Under the pieces are notes generated by a model, which worked only from the letters and a program-made list of their open reading frames with translations, did no database searches and had not been told where the DNA came from. Source: Mycolicibacterium fallax (GTDB lineage Bacteria; Actinomycetota; Actinomycetes; Mycobacteriales; Mycobacteriaceae). From it: a stretch of 64,000 bases of DNA. The translations under genes and the position numbers were made by a program. The stretch lies in assembly GCF_010726955.1 (NCBI RefSeq), contig NZ_AP022603.1, forward strand, positions 3,534,001 through 3,598,000, written 5' to 3'. Shown here one piece after another: positions 44,610 to 53,571 of this stretch (positions are counted from its first letter, which is position 1; each line of letters starts with the position of its first letter).

Positions 44610-44728
44610 GTCACCGGCGCGGGTTCGGGGATCGGCGTTGCGCTGCGCCGCGCGCCCTGGTGGCCCGCGGTGCCGAGGTGCTGCGCACCGACATCGGCGG
44701 TGACGCCGCCGCGCGCCGGGGGAACCGT
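44610..44728 (+). pseudogene. Short-chain dehydrogenase, N-terminal remnant
   Basis: Reads VTGAGSGIGVALRR from 44610 and, after a 1-base shift, RALVARGAEVLRTDIGGDAA up to 44728: the NAD-binding glycine motif, helix and second strand of an SDR. The rest of the gene is absent; the fragment stops where the flavin monooxygenase gene starts and begins at the edge of the low-G+C cassette. Confidence 0.7.
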
Positions 44729-46054
44729 ATGAGGGCACTCGCCAATCCGAAAACGGCGATTATCGGCGCCGGTATTAGCGGGCTGACGTCGGCAAAGATG
44801 CTCAAGGACTACGGGGTGCCGCACACCGTGTTCGAGACGTCCGACCGGATCGGCGGCAACTGGGCGTTCGGCAACCCGAACGGCCGCAGCAGCGCCTACC
44901 GCTCGCTGCACATCGACACCTCCAAACATCGGTTGGCGTTCAAGGACTTTCCGATATCGGAGGATTTCCCGGACTTTCCGCACCACTCTCAGGTCAAGAG
45001 CTACCTGGACGACTACGCCGCGGCCTTCGGGCTGCTGGACGCCATCGAGTTCAACAACGGCGTGGTGCACGCCGCCCGGGACGGCGACGGCTGGGCGATC
45101 ACCGACCAGGCCGGGGACACCCGGCGGTTCGACCTGCTGGTGGTCGGCAACGGGCACCACTGGGATCCCCGGCTGCCGGACTTCCCCGGCGAGTTCACCG
45201 GCGCGAGCATCCATTCGCACCACTACATCGACCCGAACACCCCGCTGCCGCTGACCGGCAAGCGGATCCTGGTGGTCGGCATCGGCAACAGCGCCGCCGA
45301 CATCACCGTCGAATTGTCCTCGCGCGCCTTGGAGAACACCGTGACGCTGTCGACGCGGTCCAGCGCCTGGATCGTGCCGAAGTATCTCGGCGGCCAACCC
45401 GGCGACAAACTGTTCCGCACCACGCCGTACCTGCCGCTGTCCTGGCAGCGCAGGGCCGCCCAATGGTTCGCCCCGCTGGTCGGCGCCGACCCCACCACCT
45501 ACGGGCTGCCGCCGGCCAACCACAAGCTGTTCGAGGCCCACCCCACCCAGTCGGTGGAGTTACCGCTGCGGCTCGGCTCCGGGGATGTGATCCCCAAACC
45601 CAACGTGACCCGGCTCGACGGCGACGTCGTGCATTTCGACGACGGCAGCTCCGATGTCTTCGACGTCATCATCTACGCCACCGGGTACAACATCACCTTC
45701 CCGTTCTTCGCCCCGGAGTTCCTCAGCGCCCCGGACAACCAGATCCGGCTCTACAAAAGGATGTTCGCCCCCGGCATCGACAACCTGGTGTTCGTCGGCT
45801 TCGCCCAGGCGATCCCGACGCTGTTCCCGTTCGTGGAATGCCAGAGCCGGCTGCTGGCGGCCTACGCCGTCGGCCGCTACGCGCTGCCGCCGGCCGCCGA
45901 GATGGAGCGGATCATCGACGCCGACCAGCGACTGCACGTCGGGCACTGCACCGACCGGCCGCGGCACACCCAGCAGGTCGACTACTTCTACTACGAGCAC
46001 GACCTGCGCACCCGGGAGTTGCCCGCCGGTGCGCGCCGGGCGGGTGTCGGGTGA
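44729..46054 (+). CDS. Flavin-containing monooxygenase (441 aa)
   Basis: FAD- and NADPH-dependent monooxygenase. FAD-binding GAGISG at residues 13-18, FMO signature F-x-G-x3-H-x3-Y in GEFTGASIHSHHYIDP, second nucleotide-binding motif VVGIGNSAADITVELS, and the conserved ATG motif in IIYATGYNITFPFF. It would oxygenate a ketone, amine or sulfide (FMO or Baeyer-Villiger type; the BVMO motif proper is not complete). ATG 44729 follows GGGGGA and is in a strong context. The downstream hydrolase start overlaps its stop (GTGA), so the pair may open and hydrolyse an ester or lactone. Confidence 0.9.
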   Translation: MRALANPKTAIIGAGISGLTSAKMLKDYGVPHTVFETSDRIGGNWAFGNPNGRSSAYRSLHIDTSKHRLAFKDFPISEDFPDFPHHSQVKSYLDDYAAAFGLLDAIEFNNGVVHAARDGDGWAITDQAGDTRRFDLLVVGNGHHWDPRLPDFPGEFTGASIHSHHYIDPNTPLPLTGKRILVVGIGNSAADITVELSSRALENTVTLSTRSSAWIVPKYLGGQPGDKLFRTTPYLPLSWQRRAAQWFAPLVGADPTTYGLPPANHKLFEAHPTQSVELPLRLGSGDVIPKPNVTRLDGDVVHFDDGSSDVFDVIIYATGYNITFPFFAPEFLSAPDNQIRLYKRMFAPGIDNLVFVGFAQAIPTLFPFVECQSRLLAAYAVGRYALPPAAEMERIIDADQRLHVGHCTDRPRHTQQVDYFYYEHDLRTRELPAGARRAGVG

Positions 46055-46938
46055 CCGGCCGCGAGGTGCACTTCGACTCCGGTGGAGTGCGCTGCGCCGG
46101 CTGGCATTTCGCCGGATCCGGCGGCGCGCCGCGGCCCGCGGTGGTGATGGCGCACGGCTTCGCCGGCACCGCGGACTCCGGACTGCAACCGTTCGCCGAG
46201 CGGTTGCGCGGCGCCGGGCTGGACGTGCTGGCGTTTGACTACCGCGGCTTCGGCCGCTCCGAGGGCATTCCGCGGCAACGGATCTCTATCGATGACCAGC
46301 TCGCCGACTACCGGGCCGCGCTGGCGACCGCCGCCGCGCTGCCCGGCGTCGACGCGTCCCGGCTGGTGCTCTGGGGCGCCTCACTGTCCGGCGGACACGT
46401 GATCCGGCTGGCCGCCGGCCGCACCGACATCGCCGCGGTGATCGCGATGACGCCGATGACCAACCCGCTGGCCACCGGGGCGAAGGTGATCCGGCAATCC
46501 GGGGTGGCGGGCGCGCTGCGGGCCACCGGCCTGGGCGTGGGCAGCCGGATCGCGGCCGCCGCGGGCCGGCCCGGCCTGCTGATGCCGGTGGTCAGCGAGC
46601 CCGGCGGCGGGGGAGCGCTGGCGCTGGATGGCTGCCTGACCAGCTATCTGGGGATCGCCGGGCCCAGTTGGCGCAACGAGATCGACGCGAGTATCGGCAT
46701 CGAGCTGTCCCGGATCAGCACCGCCCGGTACGCGCGGGCGCTGCGCACCCCGCTGCTGGTGCAGATCGCCGACTTCGACCGACTGGTGCCCGCGCACGCC
46801 GCGGCCCGCACCGCCGAGCTGGGCCGCGCGATCGTGCACCGCTACCCGTGCGACCACTTCGACGTCTGGCCGGGCAACGATTGGTTCGAGCACGCGGTGG
46901 CCGACCAGCTGCGGTTCCTGCGGCGGGTTCTCAGCTAA
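46051..46938 (+). CDS. Alpha/beta hydrolase (295 aa)
   Basis: Serine hydrolase fold: VVMAHGFAGTADSGLQP (oxyanion HG), FDYRGFGRSEGIPRQRIS, nucleophile elbow LWGASLSGGHVIRLA (G-x-S-x-S-G), acidic residue in IADFDRLVPAHAAART, and catalytic His in YPCDHFDVWPGNDWF. Translationally coupled to the flavin monooxygenase, which suggests it hydrolyses the ester or lactone formed by that enzyme. The 3' end overlaps the convergent acyl-CoA synthetase by 4 bases. No signal peptide, so cytoplasmic. Confidence 0.9.
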   Translation: MTGREVHFDSGGVRCAGWHFAGSGGAPRPAVVMAHGFAGTADSGLQPFAERLRGAGLDVLAFDYRGFGRSEGIPRQRISIDDQLADYRAALATAAALPGVDASRLVLWGASLSGGHVIRLAAGRTDIAAVIAMTPMTNPLATGAKVIRQSGVAGALRATGLGVGSRIAAAAGRPGLLMPVVSEPGGGGALALDGCLTSYLGIAGPSWRNEIDASIGIELSRISTARYARALRTPLLVQIADFDRLVPAHAAARTAELGRAIVHRYPCDHFDVWPGNDWFEHAVADQLRFLRRVLS

Positions 46939-48380
46939 CCGCGGTAGAGCTCCCGGACGGCGTCGAGCCGCACCTTCAGCACCGCGTTGCGCGGCAACTC
47001 CGCCACCCGCGCCACCGCGACCGGGACGTTCGGGGCCGGAAGTGCCTCGCGGACCAGGTCTTTGAGCACCTGCTCGCCCGGATCAGCCGCGCCGGAAAGC
47101 AATTCGACGGCGGCGAACGGTAGCTCGCCCAGCCGGGCATCGGGCACCCCGACGACGGCGGCGTCGGCGACCGCGGGGTGGGCCAGCAGCACCGCGCGAA
47201 CCCGTTCGGGCAGCACCTTGAACCCGCCCCGGTTGATCGCGCCGTCGCCGCGGCCGTGCACGGTGAGGAACCCGTCGTCGTCGATGCAGGCGATGTCGGT
47301 GGTGTCGATCCACTCCGGGCCGATCGCCGCCACCCGGGCCGACAGCCGGCCGCGGGTCCCGGCGGGCAGTTCGGCGCCGTCGTCGCCGAGGATGCGGACC
47401 GCCACCCCGGGCAGCGGGCGGCCCACCGTGCCCACCTTGGTGTCGCCGAACTGGGCGCGCAGCTCCGGGGTCCAGCTGCACACCGTCCCGGCGAATTCGG
47501 TTGCGCCGTAGGCCCAGATCAGCGGAATGCGGTAGCGCGCCTCGAACGCGCGCTGCAGGGCTGGCTCCAGCGGCCCGGACCCGCCCGGCAGATACTCCAG
47601 GGAGGCCAGGTCCTCGGGCGGCACGTCGGCGTCCAGCAGCATCCGGATCACCGTCGGCGCCACCCCGCTCCAGCGGATCCGGTGCCGGCGCACCGCGTCC
47701 ACCCACGGCGCGACCGCGAACCGCTCCAGCAGCACGATCCGCTGCCCGGAGTGCGCGGCGGCCAGCAGCTGGCAGACCCCGACGCTGCCGAACGGCCAGA
47801 ACACCAGCGCGGGCGGATCGCCGGGATCGATGCGGCGGCCCAGCGTCATCCCGGCCACATTGTGTTCGAGCACCCGCTCCGGCAGCGCCACCCGCTTGGG
47901 TGGCCCGGTGGTACCGCTGGTCAGCAGCCGCAGGCCCGGATCCGGCGGCGCCGCCGGGCACTGGCTGGACCGGGACGTCAGCACCCGCGCCGGTGGCCCG
48001 ATCGCGATCGCCGCGGACCCGGCCTCCCGCGCGGCTCGCCGGGCCGCGGGGCCCCAGTCCTGCTCGGCCGCAACGACGGCCGGCAGGCCCAGCGACCGGA
48101 TGTCGGCGGCGATGCCCGCGTCGGACTGATGGGAGTAGATCATCGACACCCCGCGCCCGGCGGCAATGCCGCCGAGGATCACCGCGGCGTGCGGCACCCG
48201 GTTGCGCACCACCAACCCGATCGGTTCAGCGCCGCCGACCCCGGCCTCGCGCAGCGCCGATTCCAGCTCGGCGCCGATGCGCACCAGCTCATCGCCGCTG
48301 TGCCAAACACCGTCGAACTCGATGCAGTCCCGCGGTCCGTACCCGGCGATCCGCTGCGCCAGCGTCGAGGCGAATCCCAT
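46935..48380 (-). CDS. Acyl-CoA synthetase, AMP-binding family (481 aa)
   Basis: ANL-superfamily ligase that activates a carboxylic acid with ATP and CoA. Motifs: P-loop LLTSGTTGPPKRVALPE, the A4-A5 region IWAYGATEFAGTVCSWTPEL, hinge Asp in WIDTTDIACIDDDGFLTVHG, GRGDGAINRGGFKVLPE and the catalytic Lys near the end in RNAVLKVRL. It is a short variant (481 aa), possibly for small or unusual acids. It belongs to the leftward unit with the SDR and acyl-CoA dehydrogenase (4-base gap). Confidence 0.9.
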   Translation of the reverse strand: MGFASTLAQRIAGYGPRDCIEFDGVWHSGDELVRIGAELESALREAGVGGAEPIGLVVRNRVPHAAVILGGIAAGRGVSMIYSHQSDAGIAADIRSLGLPAVVAAEQDWGPAARRAAREAGSAAIAIGPPARVLTSRSSQCPAAPPDPGLRLLTSGTTGPPKRVALPERVLEHNVAGMTLGRRIDPGDPPALVFWPFGSVGVCQLLAAAHSGQRIVLLERFAVAPWVDAVRRHRIRWSGVAPTVIRMLLDADVPPEDLASLEYLPGGSGPLEPALQRAFEARYRIPLIWAYGATEFAGTVCSWTPELRAQFGDTKVGTVGRPLPGVAVRILGDDGAELPAGTRGRLSARVAAIGPEWIDTTDIACIDDDGFLTVHGRGDGAINRGGFKVLPERVRAVLLAHPAVADAAVVGVPDARLGELPFAAVELLSGAADPGEQVLKDLVREALPAPNVPVAVARVAELPRNAVLKVRLDAVRELYRG

Positions 48381-48384
48381 CGGA

Positions 48385-49206
48385 TCAGTAGTGCGTCGAG
48401 CCCTGGTCGACCGAGATCGCGCTGGCGGTGATCAATTTCGACTCATCGCCGGCCAGCCAGCTCACCGTGTCGGCGATGTCTTCGGGCTCGGCCATCCAGG
48501 TGGTCAGGAACGGCGTCATCATGTGGGCGAGTTGCGGGTTGGATTCCATCGTCCGGGCGATCGACTCGATCATGGTGCCCGAGCCCATCGCCGAGTTCAC
48601 CGGTCCGGGATGCACGCTGTTGACCCGGATGTCGTGCTTGCCGAGTTCGGCGGCGAACGCCCGGGCCATCCCGGTGACCGCGTGCTTGCTGGCGGTGTAG
48701 TGGATCATGAAGGGCTGCAGCTTGACCCCGGCCGCCGAGCTGATCAGGATCACCGAGCCACCGCGGCCGCCGTCGATGATGTGCTGCGCGCCGGCCATCA
48801 CCGAGTTCCAGGTGCCGGTCACGTTGATGTCCAGCACATCCCGGAAATCGGTGGGGGTGATCTCGTTCCAGATCTGCGGTGCCGCCACGCCGGCGTTGGC
48901 GACGATGATGTCGAGCCGGCCGAGCTCGGCGACCCCGGCATCAACCGCTGCGCGCAGCGCCGCCAGGTCGCGGGTGTCGGCGACGGTGGTCAGGATCTGC
49001 TGGCCGGTCTTCTCCACCAACCGCGCGGTCTCCTCCAGATCCTCGGGGGTGGCCGGGTCATAGGGCACGCACGGGGGCAGCGGCGCGGCGATGTCGACGG
49101 CGATGATGTCGGCACCCTGTTCGGCCATCCGGATCGCGTGCGCGCGGCCCTGCCCGCGGGCGGCACCGGTGATGAACGCGACGCGTCCCTGCAGTCGTTT
49201 GGTCAT
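48385..49206 (-). CDS. Mycofactocin-type short-chain dehydrogenase (273 aa)
   Basis: SDR with the signature start FITGAARGQGRAHAIRMAEQ then GADIIAVDI, which marks the mycofactocin-coupled SDR subfamily with tightly bound NAD. Catalytic Ser in ILISSAAGVKLQ, YTASK, and the ending DEPEDIADTVSWL-type WMAEPEDIADTVSWLAGDE. The enzyme would oxidise a secondary alcohol and hand electrons to the peptide-derived cofactor mycofactocin. Four bases follow to the synthetase; 3 bases precede from the acyl-CoA dehydrogenase stop. The mycofactocin synthesis genes are not in the window. Confidence 0.9.
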   Translation of the reverse strand: MTKRLQGRVAFITGAARGQGRAHAIRMAEQGADIIAVDIAAPLPPCVPYDPATPEDLEETARLVEKTGQQILTTVADTRDLAALRAAVDAGVAELGRLDIIVANAGVAAPQIWNEITPTDFRDVLDINVTGTWNSVMAGAQHIIDGGRGGSVILISSAAGVKLQPFMIHYTASKHAVTGMARAFAAELGKHDIRVNSVHPGPVNSAMGSGTMIESIARTMESNPQLAHMMTPFLTTWMAEPEDIADTVSWLAGDESKLITASAISVDQGSTHY

Positions 49207-49209
49207 GGC

Positions 49210-50415
49210 TCAACCTCCGTGGTTTGGCTTGGTGGCGTTCTTCTTGGCGGCGCGAACCAGGCCGCCGCCGATGATCAGTCGCTGGATTTCGCTGGTGCCC
49301 TCGTAGAGCCGCAGCAACCGGACGTCCCGGTAGATCCGCTCCACCGGGACCTCGCGCATGTAGCCGCTGCCGCCGTGTACCTGCACGGCGAGATCGGCGA
49401 CGTTGCCGACCATTTCGGTGCAGAACAGCTTGGCCACCGACGGGGCCAGCCGGCGGTCCTGGCCGGACACCCACTTGGCGGCGGCGTCGCGGACCAGGGC
49501 CCGGCCGGCCGACACCCCGGTCTGCTGGTCGGCCAGCATGGCCTGCACCAGCTGAAATTCGCCGATCGCGGTGCCGCCCTGGGTGGCGGTCGCGGCGTAG
49601 GCCACCGATTCGTCGAGGGCGCGCTGGGCGGTGCCGACGGCGAGCGCGGCGATGTGCACCCGGCCGCGGGCCAGCGAGGTCATCGCGGCCCGGTAGCCGA
49701 CGTCCTCGCTGCCGCCGACCAGCGCGGCGGCCGGCACCCGGACGTCGGTGAAGCCGACCTCGGAGGTCCAGGCGCCCTCCTGGCCCATCTTCTTGTCCTT
49801 CGGGCCGACCTGCACGCCGGGGGTGTCGGCGGGCACCAGGAACACCGCGATGCCCGGGCCGTCGGCGTCGGCGGGCCGGGTGCGGGCGAAGGTGACGAAC
49901 AACCCGGCCAGCGGGGCGTTGGTGATGAAGCACTTGCGCCCGTTGATGATCCAGTCGCCGTCGGCGGTTTGTTCGGCGCGGGTGCGCAGCCCGGCCGGGT
50001 TGGAGCCGGCGCCCGGCTCGGTCAGCGCGAAGGAGGCGGTGGTCTCGCCGGAGGCGATCGAGGCCAGCCAGCGGGACTTCTGCTCGTCGGTGCCGAAGTT
50101 GACCAGCACCTGCCCGGCGATGCCGTTGTTGGTGCCGAACATCGACCGCAGCGCCAGGCTGGTGTAGCCCAATTCCATTGCCAGCTCGACGTCTTGGGCC
50201 AGGTTCAGCCCGAGTCCACCCCAGGCCTGCGGGATCGCGTAGCCGAACAGGCCCATCTCGGCGGCCTGGGTTCGAATGTCGTCGGGCACCAGGTCGCCCT
50301 CGGCGATCTCGTTTTCCCGGGGCACCACGACGGTGCGGACGAACTGGCGGGTCTGCTGGAGTATCGCGGCGAAGTCCTCGTCGTCGACCTCGGCGGCGGG
50401 GGTACCGGATGCCAT
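49210..50415 (-). CDS. Acyl-CoA dehydrogenase (401 aa)
   Basis: FAD-dependent dehydrogenase of beta-oxidation. ACAD motifs: FALTEPGAGSNPAGLRTRAE, FITNAPLAGLFVTFART, LARGRVHIAALAVGTAQRAL, VQVHGGSGYMREVPVERIYR and LLRLYEGTSEIQRLIIGGGL (Glu of the active site). ATG 50415 (MASGTPAAE) is used; ATG 50430 would add 5 residues and sit on the inverted repeat. It is divergent from the thiolase operon and shares a 57-base regulatory gap with it. Confidence 0.92.
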   Translation of the reverse strand: MASGTPAAEVDDEDFAAILQQTRQFVRTVVVPRENEIAEGDLVPDDIRTQAAEMGLFGYAIPQAWGGLGLNLAQDVELAMELGYTSLALRSMFGTNNGIAGQVLVNFGTDEQKSRWLASIASGETTASFALTEPGAGSNPAGLRTRAEQTADGDWIINGRKCFITNAPLAGLFVTFARTRPADADGPGIAVFLVPADTPGVQVGPKDKKMGQEGAWTSEVGFTDVRVPAAALVGGSEDVGYRAAMTSLARGRVHIAALAVGTAQRALDESVAYAATATQGGTAIGEFQLVQAMLADQQTGVSAGRALVRDAAAKWVSGQDRRLAPSVAKLFCTEMVGNVADLAVQVHGGSGYMREVPVERIYRDVRLLRLYEGTSEIQRLIIGGGLVRAAKKNATKPNHGG

Positions 50416-50425
50416 CACATCAGAT

Positions 50426-50444
50426 ATCATATATGAAATATGAT
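50426..50444 (+). promoter_or_regulatory. Inverted repeat in the divergent acyl-CoA dehydrogenase/thiolase gap
   Basis: ATCATAT-ATGAA-ATATGAT, a 7-5-7 perfect inverted repeat, A/T-only apart from the C/G pair, in a very G+C-rich genome. It lies 11 bases before ATG 50415 and 29 bases before the thiolase start. The FCD-GntR regulator at 52897 is the likely ligand. Confidence 0.6.
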
Positions 50445-50472
50445 TGTTGGTGGTCGGCGGCGAGAGGAACAC

Positions 50473-51693
50473 GTGAACGGCATGCGGGAAGCGGTGATCT
50501 GCGAACCGGTACGCACCCCGATCGGCCGCTACGGCGGGATGTTTGCCGGGCTGACCGCCGTCGACCTCGGCGTCGCGGCGCTGACCGGCCTGCTGGAGCG
50601 CACCGGCATCGCACCGGCCGACGTGCAGGACGTGATCCTCGGGCACTGCTACCCGAGCATGGAGGCCCCGGCGATCGGCCGGGTCGTCGCGCTGGACGCC
50701 GGGCTGCCGGTCACGGTGCCCGGCATGCAGATCGACCGGCGCTGCGGCTCCGGGCTGCAGGCGGTCATCCAGGCCTGCCTGCAGGTCGGCGCCGGCGCGC
50801 AGGACCTGGTGGTCGCCGGCGGCGCCGAGTCGATGAGCAATGTGGTGTTCCACTCCACCGACATGCGCTGGGGCGGCGCGCGCACCGGGATCAAGGTGCA
50901 CGACGCGCTGGCCCGCGGCCGGACCACCGCCGGCGGCAAGCACCACCCGGTGGCCGGCGGCATGCTGGAGACCGCGGAAAACCTGCGCCGCCAGTACGGC
51001 ATCGGCCGGGTAGAGCAGGACGAGCTGGCCGTCGCCTCGCACCGGCGGGCCGTCGCCGCCCAGCGCGCCGGCATCCTCGCCGAGGAGATCGTGCCGGTCT
51101 CGGTGCCGGCCCGCAACGCCGACCCGGTGCTCGCCGACACCGATGAGCATCCCCGCGCCGACACCACCGCTGAATCGCTGGCCCGGCTCAAACCCGTGCT
51201 GGGCAAACAGGATCCCGACGCCACCGTCACCGCGGGCAACTCCAGCGGGCAGAACGACGCCGCCGCGATGTGCGTGGTGACCACCCCCGAGCGGGCCGCC
51301 GAGCTGGGCCTGCGGCCGCTGGTGCGGCTGGTGTCCTGGGGGGTGGCCGGGGTGGAGCCCAAGCTGATGGGCATCGGCCCGGTCCCGGCCACCGCGCTCG
51401 CCCTGGCCGGCGCCGGCCTCACGCTGGCCGACATCGACGTCATCGAACTCAACGAGGCGTTCGCCGCCCAGGCGCTGGCGGTGCTGCGGGAATGGCGGTT
51501 CGCCCCGGCCGATCTGGAGCGCGTCAACGTGCACGGCTCCGGGATCTCGCTCGGGCATCCGGTCGGCGCGACGGGTGGGCGGATGCTGGCCACCCTGGCC
51601 CGGGAACTGCACCGCCGGCAGGCCCGCTACGGCCTGGAAACCATGTGCATCGGCGGCGGTCAGGGGCTGGCCGCCATCTTCGAACGCGTTTAG
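50473..51693 (+). CDS. Acetyl-CoA acyltransferase (thiolase), 406 aa
   Basis: Thiolase for the last step of beta-oxidation. Motifs: VRTPIGRYGGMFAGLTAVDL at the start, catalytic Cys in QIDRRCGSGLQAVIQACLQV, VAGGAESMSNVVF, His in IELNEAFAAQALAVL and HGSGISLGHPVGATGGRMLA, and the second Cys near the C-terminus in LETMCIGGGQGLAAIFER. The GTG at 50473 has AGAGG at a good distance; ATG 50482 is an alternative. It heads the rightward operon (thiolase, acyl-CoA dehydrogenase, GntR, CaiB-type transferase). Confidence 0.93.
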   Translation: MNGMREAVICEPVRTPIGRYGGMFAGLTAVDLGVAALTGLLERTGIAPADVQDVILGHCYPSMEAPAIGRVVALDAGLPVTVPGMQIDRRCGSGLQAVIQACLQVGAGAQDLVVAGGAESMSNVVFHSTDMRWGGARTGIKVHDALARGRTTAGGKHHPVAGGMLETAENLRRQYGIGRVEQDELAVASHRRAVAAQRAGILAEEIVPVSVPARNADPVLADTDEHPRADTTAESLARLKPVLGKQDPDATVTAGNSSGQNDAAAMCVVTTPERAAELGLRPLVRLVSWGVAGVEPKLMGIGPVPATALALAGAGLTLADIDVIELNEAFAAQALAVLREWRFAPADLERVNVHGSGISLGHPVGATGGRMLATLARELHRRQARYGLETMCIGGGQGLAAIFERV

Positions 51694-51701
51694 GAGCCAC
51701 C

Positions 51702-52892
51702 GTGACCAAGCTCGCCCAGACCCTGGGTCTCACCGAGTTTCAGACCGAAATCGTCGCCGCGGTGCGGCAATTCGTTGATCGGGAGGTCATCCCGGCCGCC
51801 CAGGAGCTGGAGCACTCCGACACCTACCCGCAGGCCATCGTCGACGCGATGAAACAGATGGGCCTGTTCGGGCTGATGATCCCGCAGCAGTACGGCGGGC
51901 TCGGCGAATCGCTGCTCACCTACGCGCTGTGCGTGGAGGAACTCGCCCGGGGCTGGATGAGCGTCTCCGGGGTGATCAACACCCACTTCATCGTCGCCTA
52001 CATGATCCGCCAGCACGGCACCCCAGCTCAGCAGCAGCACTACCTGCCGCTGCTGGCCACCGGCGAGCACCGCGGCGCCTTCTCGATGTCCGAGCCGGAA
52101 CTGGGCTCCGACGTGGCGGCCATCCGCACCCGGGCCCGCCGCGACGGCGACGGCTACGTCATCGACGGGCAGAAGATGTGGCTGACCAACGGCGGCAGCT
52201 CCACCCTGGTCGCGGTGCTGGTCCGCACCGACGAGGGCGCGGAAAAGCCGCACCGCAACCTGACCGCCTTCCTGGTCGAAAAACCCACCGGCTTCGGCGA
52301 AGTCGTGCCCGGGCTGACCATCCCGGGCAAGCTCGACAAGCTCGGCTACAAGGGCATCGACACCACCGAGCTGATCTTCGACGGCTACCGCGCCGGCGCC
52401 GACCAGGTGCTCGGGGAGAAACCGGGGCAGGGCTTCTTCCAGATGATGGACGGCGTCGAGGTCGGCCGGGTCAACGTCTCGGCCCGGGCCTGCGGCGTCG
52501 GGCAGCGGGCCTTCGAGCTCGCGGTGCGCTACGCCCAGCAGCGCAACACCTTCGGCAAGCCGATCGCCGAGCATCAGGCCATCGCCTTCCAGCTCGCCGA
52601 GATGGCCACCAAGGTGGAGGCCGCGCACCTGATGATGGTCAACGCGGCCCGGCTCAAGGACTCCGGGGAACGCAACGACGTCGCCGCCGGGATGGCCAAG
52701 TACCTGGCCTCGGAGCTGTGCGCCGAGGTCACCCAGCAGAGCTTCCGGATCCACGGCGGCTACGGCTACTCCAAGGAGTACGAGATCGAGCGGCTGATGC
52801 GCGACGCCCCGTTCCTGCTGATCGGCGAGGGCACCAGCGAGATCCAGAAGCAGATCATCAGCCGCCGGCTGCTCGACGAGTACCGGATCTGA
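51702..52892 (+). CDS. Acyl-CoA dehydrogenase (396 aa)
   Basis: Second FAD-dependent acyl-CoA dehydrogenase of the cluster. Motifs: LFGLMIPQQYGGLGESLLTY, FSMSEPELGSDVAAIRTRAR, MWLTNGGSSTLVAVLVRTDE, RYAQQRNTFGKPIAEHQAIA, HGGYGYSKEYEIERLMRDAP and the C-terminal LIGEGTSEIQKQIISRRLL. GTG 51702 follows TAGGAGCC 8 bases after the thiolase stop. Presence of two dehydrogenases of different subfamilies implies two different acyl chains or successive steps. Confidence 0.92.
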   Translation: MTKLAQTLGLTEFQTEIVAAVRQFVDREVIPAAQELEHSDTYPQAIVDAMKQMGLFGLMIPQQYGGLGESLLTYALCVEELARGWMSVSGVINTHFIVAYMIRQHGTPAQQQHYLPLLATGEHRGAFSMSEPELGSDVAAIRTRARRDGDGYVIDGQKMWLTNGGSSTLVAVLVRTDEGAEKPHRNLTAFLVEKPTGFGEVVPGLTIPGKLDKLGYKGIDTTELIFDGYRAGADQVLGEKPGQGFFQMMDGVEVGRVNVSARACGVGQRAFELAVRYAQQRNTFGKPIAEHQAIAFQLAEMATKVEAAHLMMVNAARLKDSGERNDVAAGMAKYLASELCAEVTQQSFRIHGGYGYSKEYEIERLMRDAPFLLIGEGTSEIQKQIISRRLLDEYRI

Positions 52893-52896
52893 GCCG

Positions 52897-53571
52897 ATGA
52901 GCGCCCCGCAGTTCGGCCCCCGGCCGCAGCTGGCCGCCGACGTGGCCCGGTTGATCCGGGCCCGGATCTTCGACGGCGGCTACCGCTCCGGCGGCTACAT
53001 CCGGCTCGACCAGCTGGCCGCCGAACTCGGCATCAGCGTCACCCCGGTCCGCGAGGCGCTGTTTCGGCTGTGCGCGGAGGGCCTGCTGACCCAGCGCCCG
53101 CACCGCGGCTTCATGGTCGCCCCGGTCACCGCCCGCGACATCGCCGACGTCGCCGACGTGCAGGCCTACATCGGCGGCGAATTGGCCGGCCGGGCCGCCG
53201 AACTCATCGACGAGACCGAACTGGACCGGCTGGCGCAGGTGCAGGACCGGCTGGAGGACGCCTACCTCGCCGACGACCCGGAGCTGGCGGTGACGCTCAA
53301 CCACGACTTCCACCGCGGCATCAACCGGGCCGCGCAGTCCCCGAAGCTGGCCCAGCTGATGTCCCAAACCACCCGCTACGCACTGGAATCGGTGTACCCC
53401 ACGGTGGCGGGCTGGCCCGAGCAGTCCAACCACGACCACCGCCGGGTGCTGGCGGCGCTGCGCGGCCGCGACCCGCAGGCCGCCCGCACCGCGATGAACG
53501 AGCACCTGTGCGCGGCGGTGCACCCGCTGCTCGAGCACCTGCAGCGCACCGGTGTCCTGGAGGACCAGTGA
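52897..53571 (+). CDS. GntR-family regulator, FCD domain (224 aa)
   Basis: N-terminal winged helix-turn-helix about 10-75 (IRLDQLAAELGISVTPVREA, LFRLCAEGLLTQRPHRGFMV) followed by an all-helical FCD ligand domain with metal-binding His/Asp residues (TLNHDFHRGINRAAQ, NHDHRRVLAALRGRDPQAAR, TAMNEHLCAAVHP). FadR-like regulators of this type sense acyl-CoA or organic acids. It lies inside the thiolase operon, 4 bases after the dehydrogenase, and its stop overlaps the next GTG start. It is the best candidate to bind the palindrome at 50426. Confidence 0.9.
   Translation: MSAPQFGPRPQLAADVARLIRARIFDGGYRSGGYIRLDQLAAELGISVTPVREALFRLCAEGLLTQRPHRGFMVAPVTARDIADVADVQAYIGGELAGRAAELIDETELDRLAQVQDRLEDAYLADDPELAVTLNHDFHRGINRAAQSPKLAQLMSQTTRYALESVYPTVAGWPEQSNHDHRRVLAALRGRDPQAARTAMNEHLCAAVHPLLEHLQRTGVLEDQ

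Noticed and set aside
44450..44728. Long N-terminal extension of the flavin monooxygenase
   Set aside because: The extension has no conserved sequence; it runs through the antisense of the ESX-like cassette and an SDR remnant, while ATG 44729 has a good ribosome site directly before the FAD motif.
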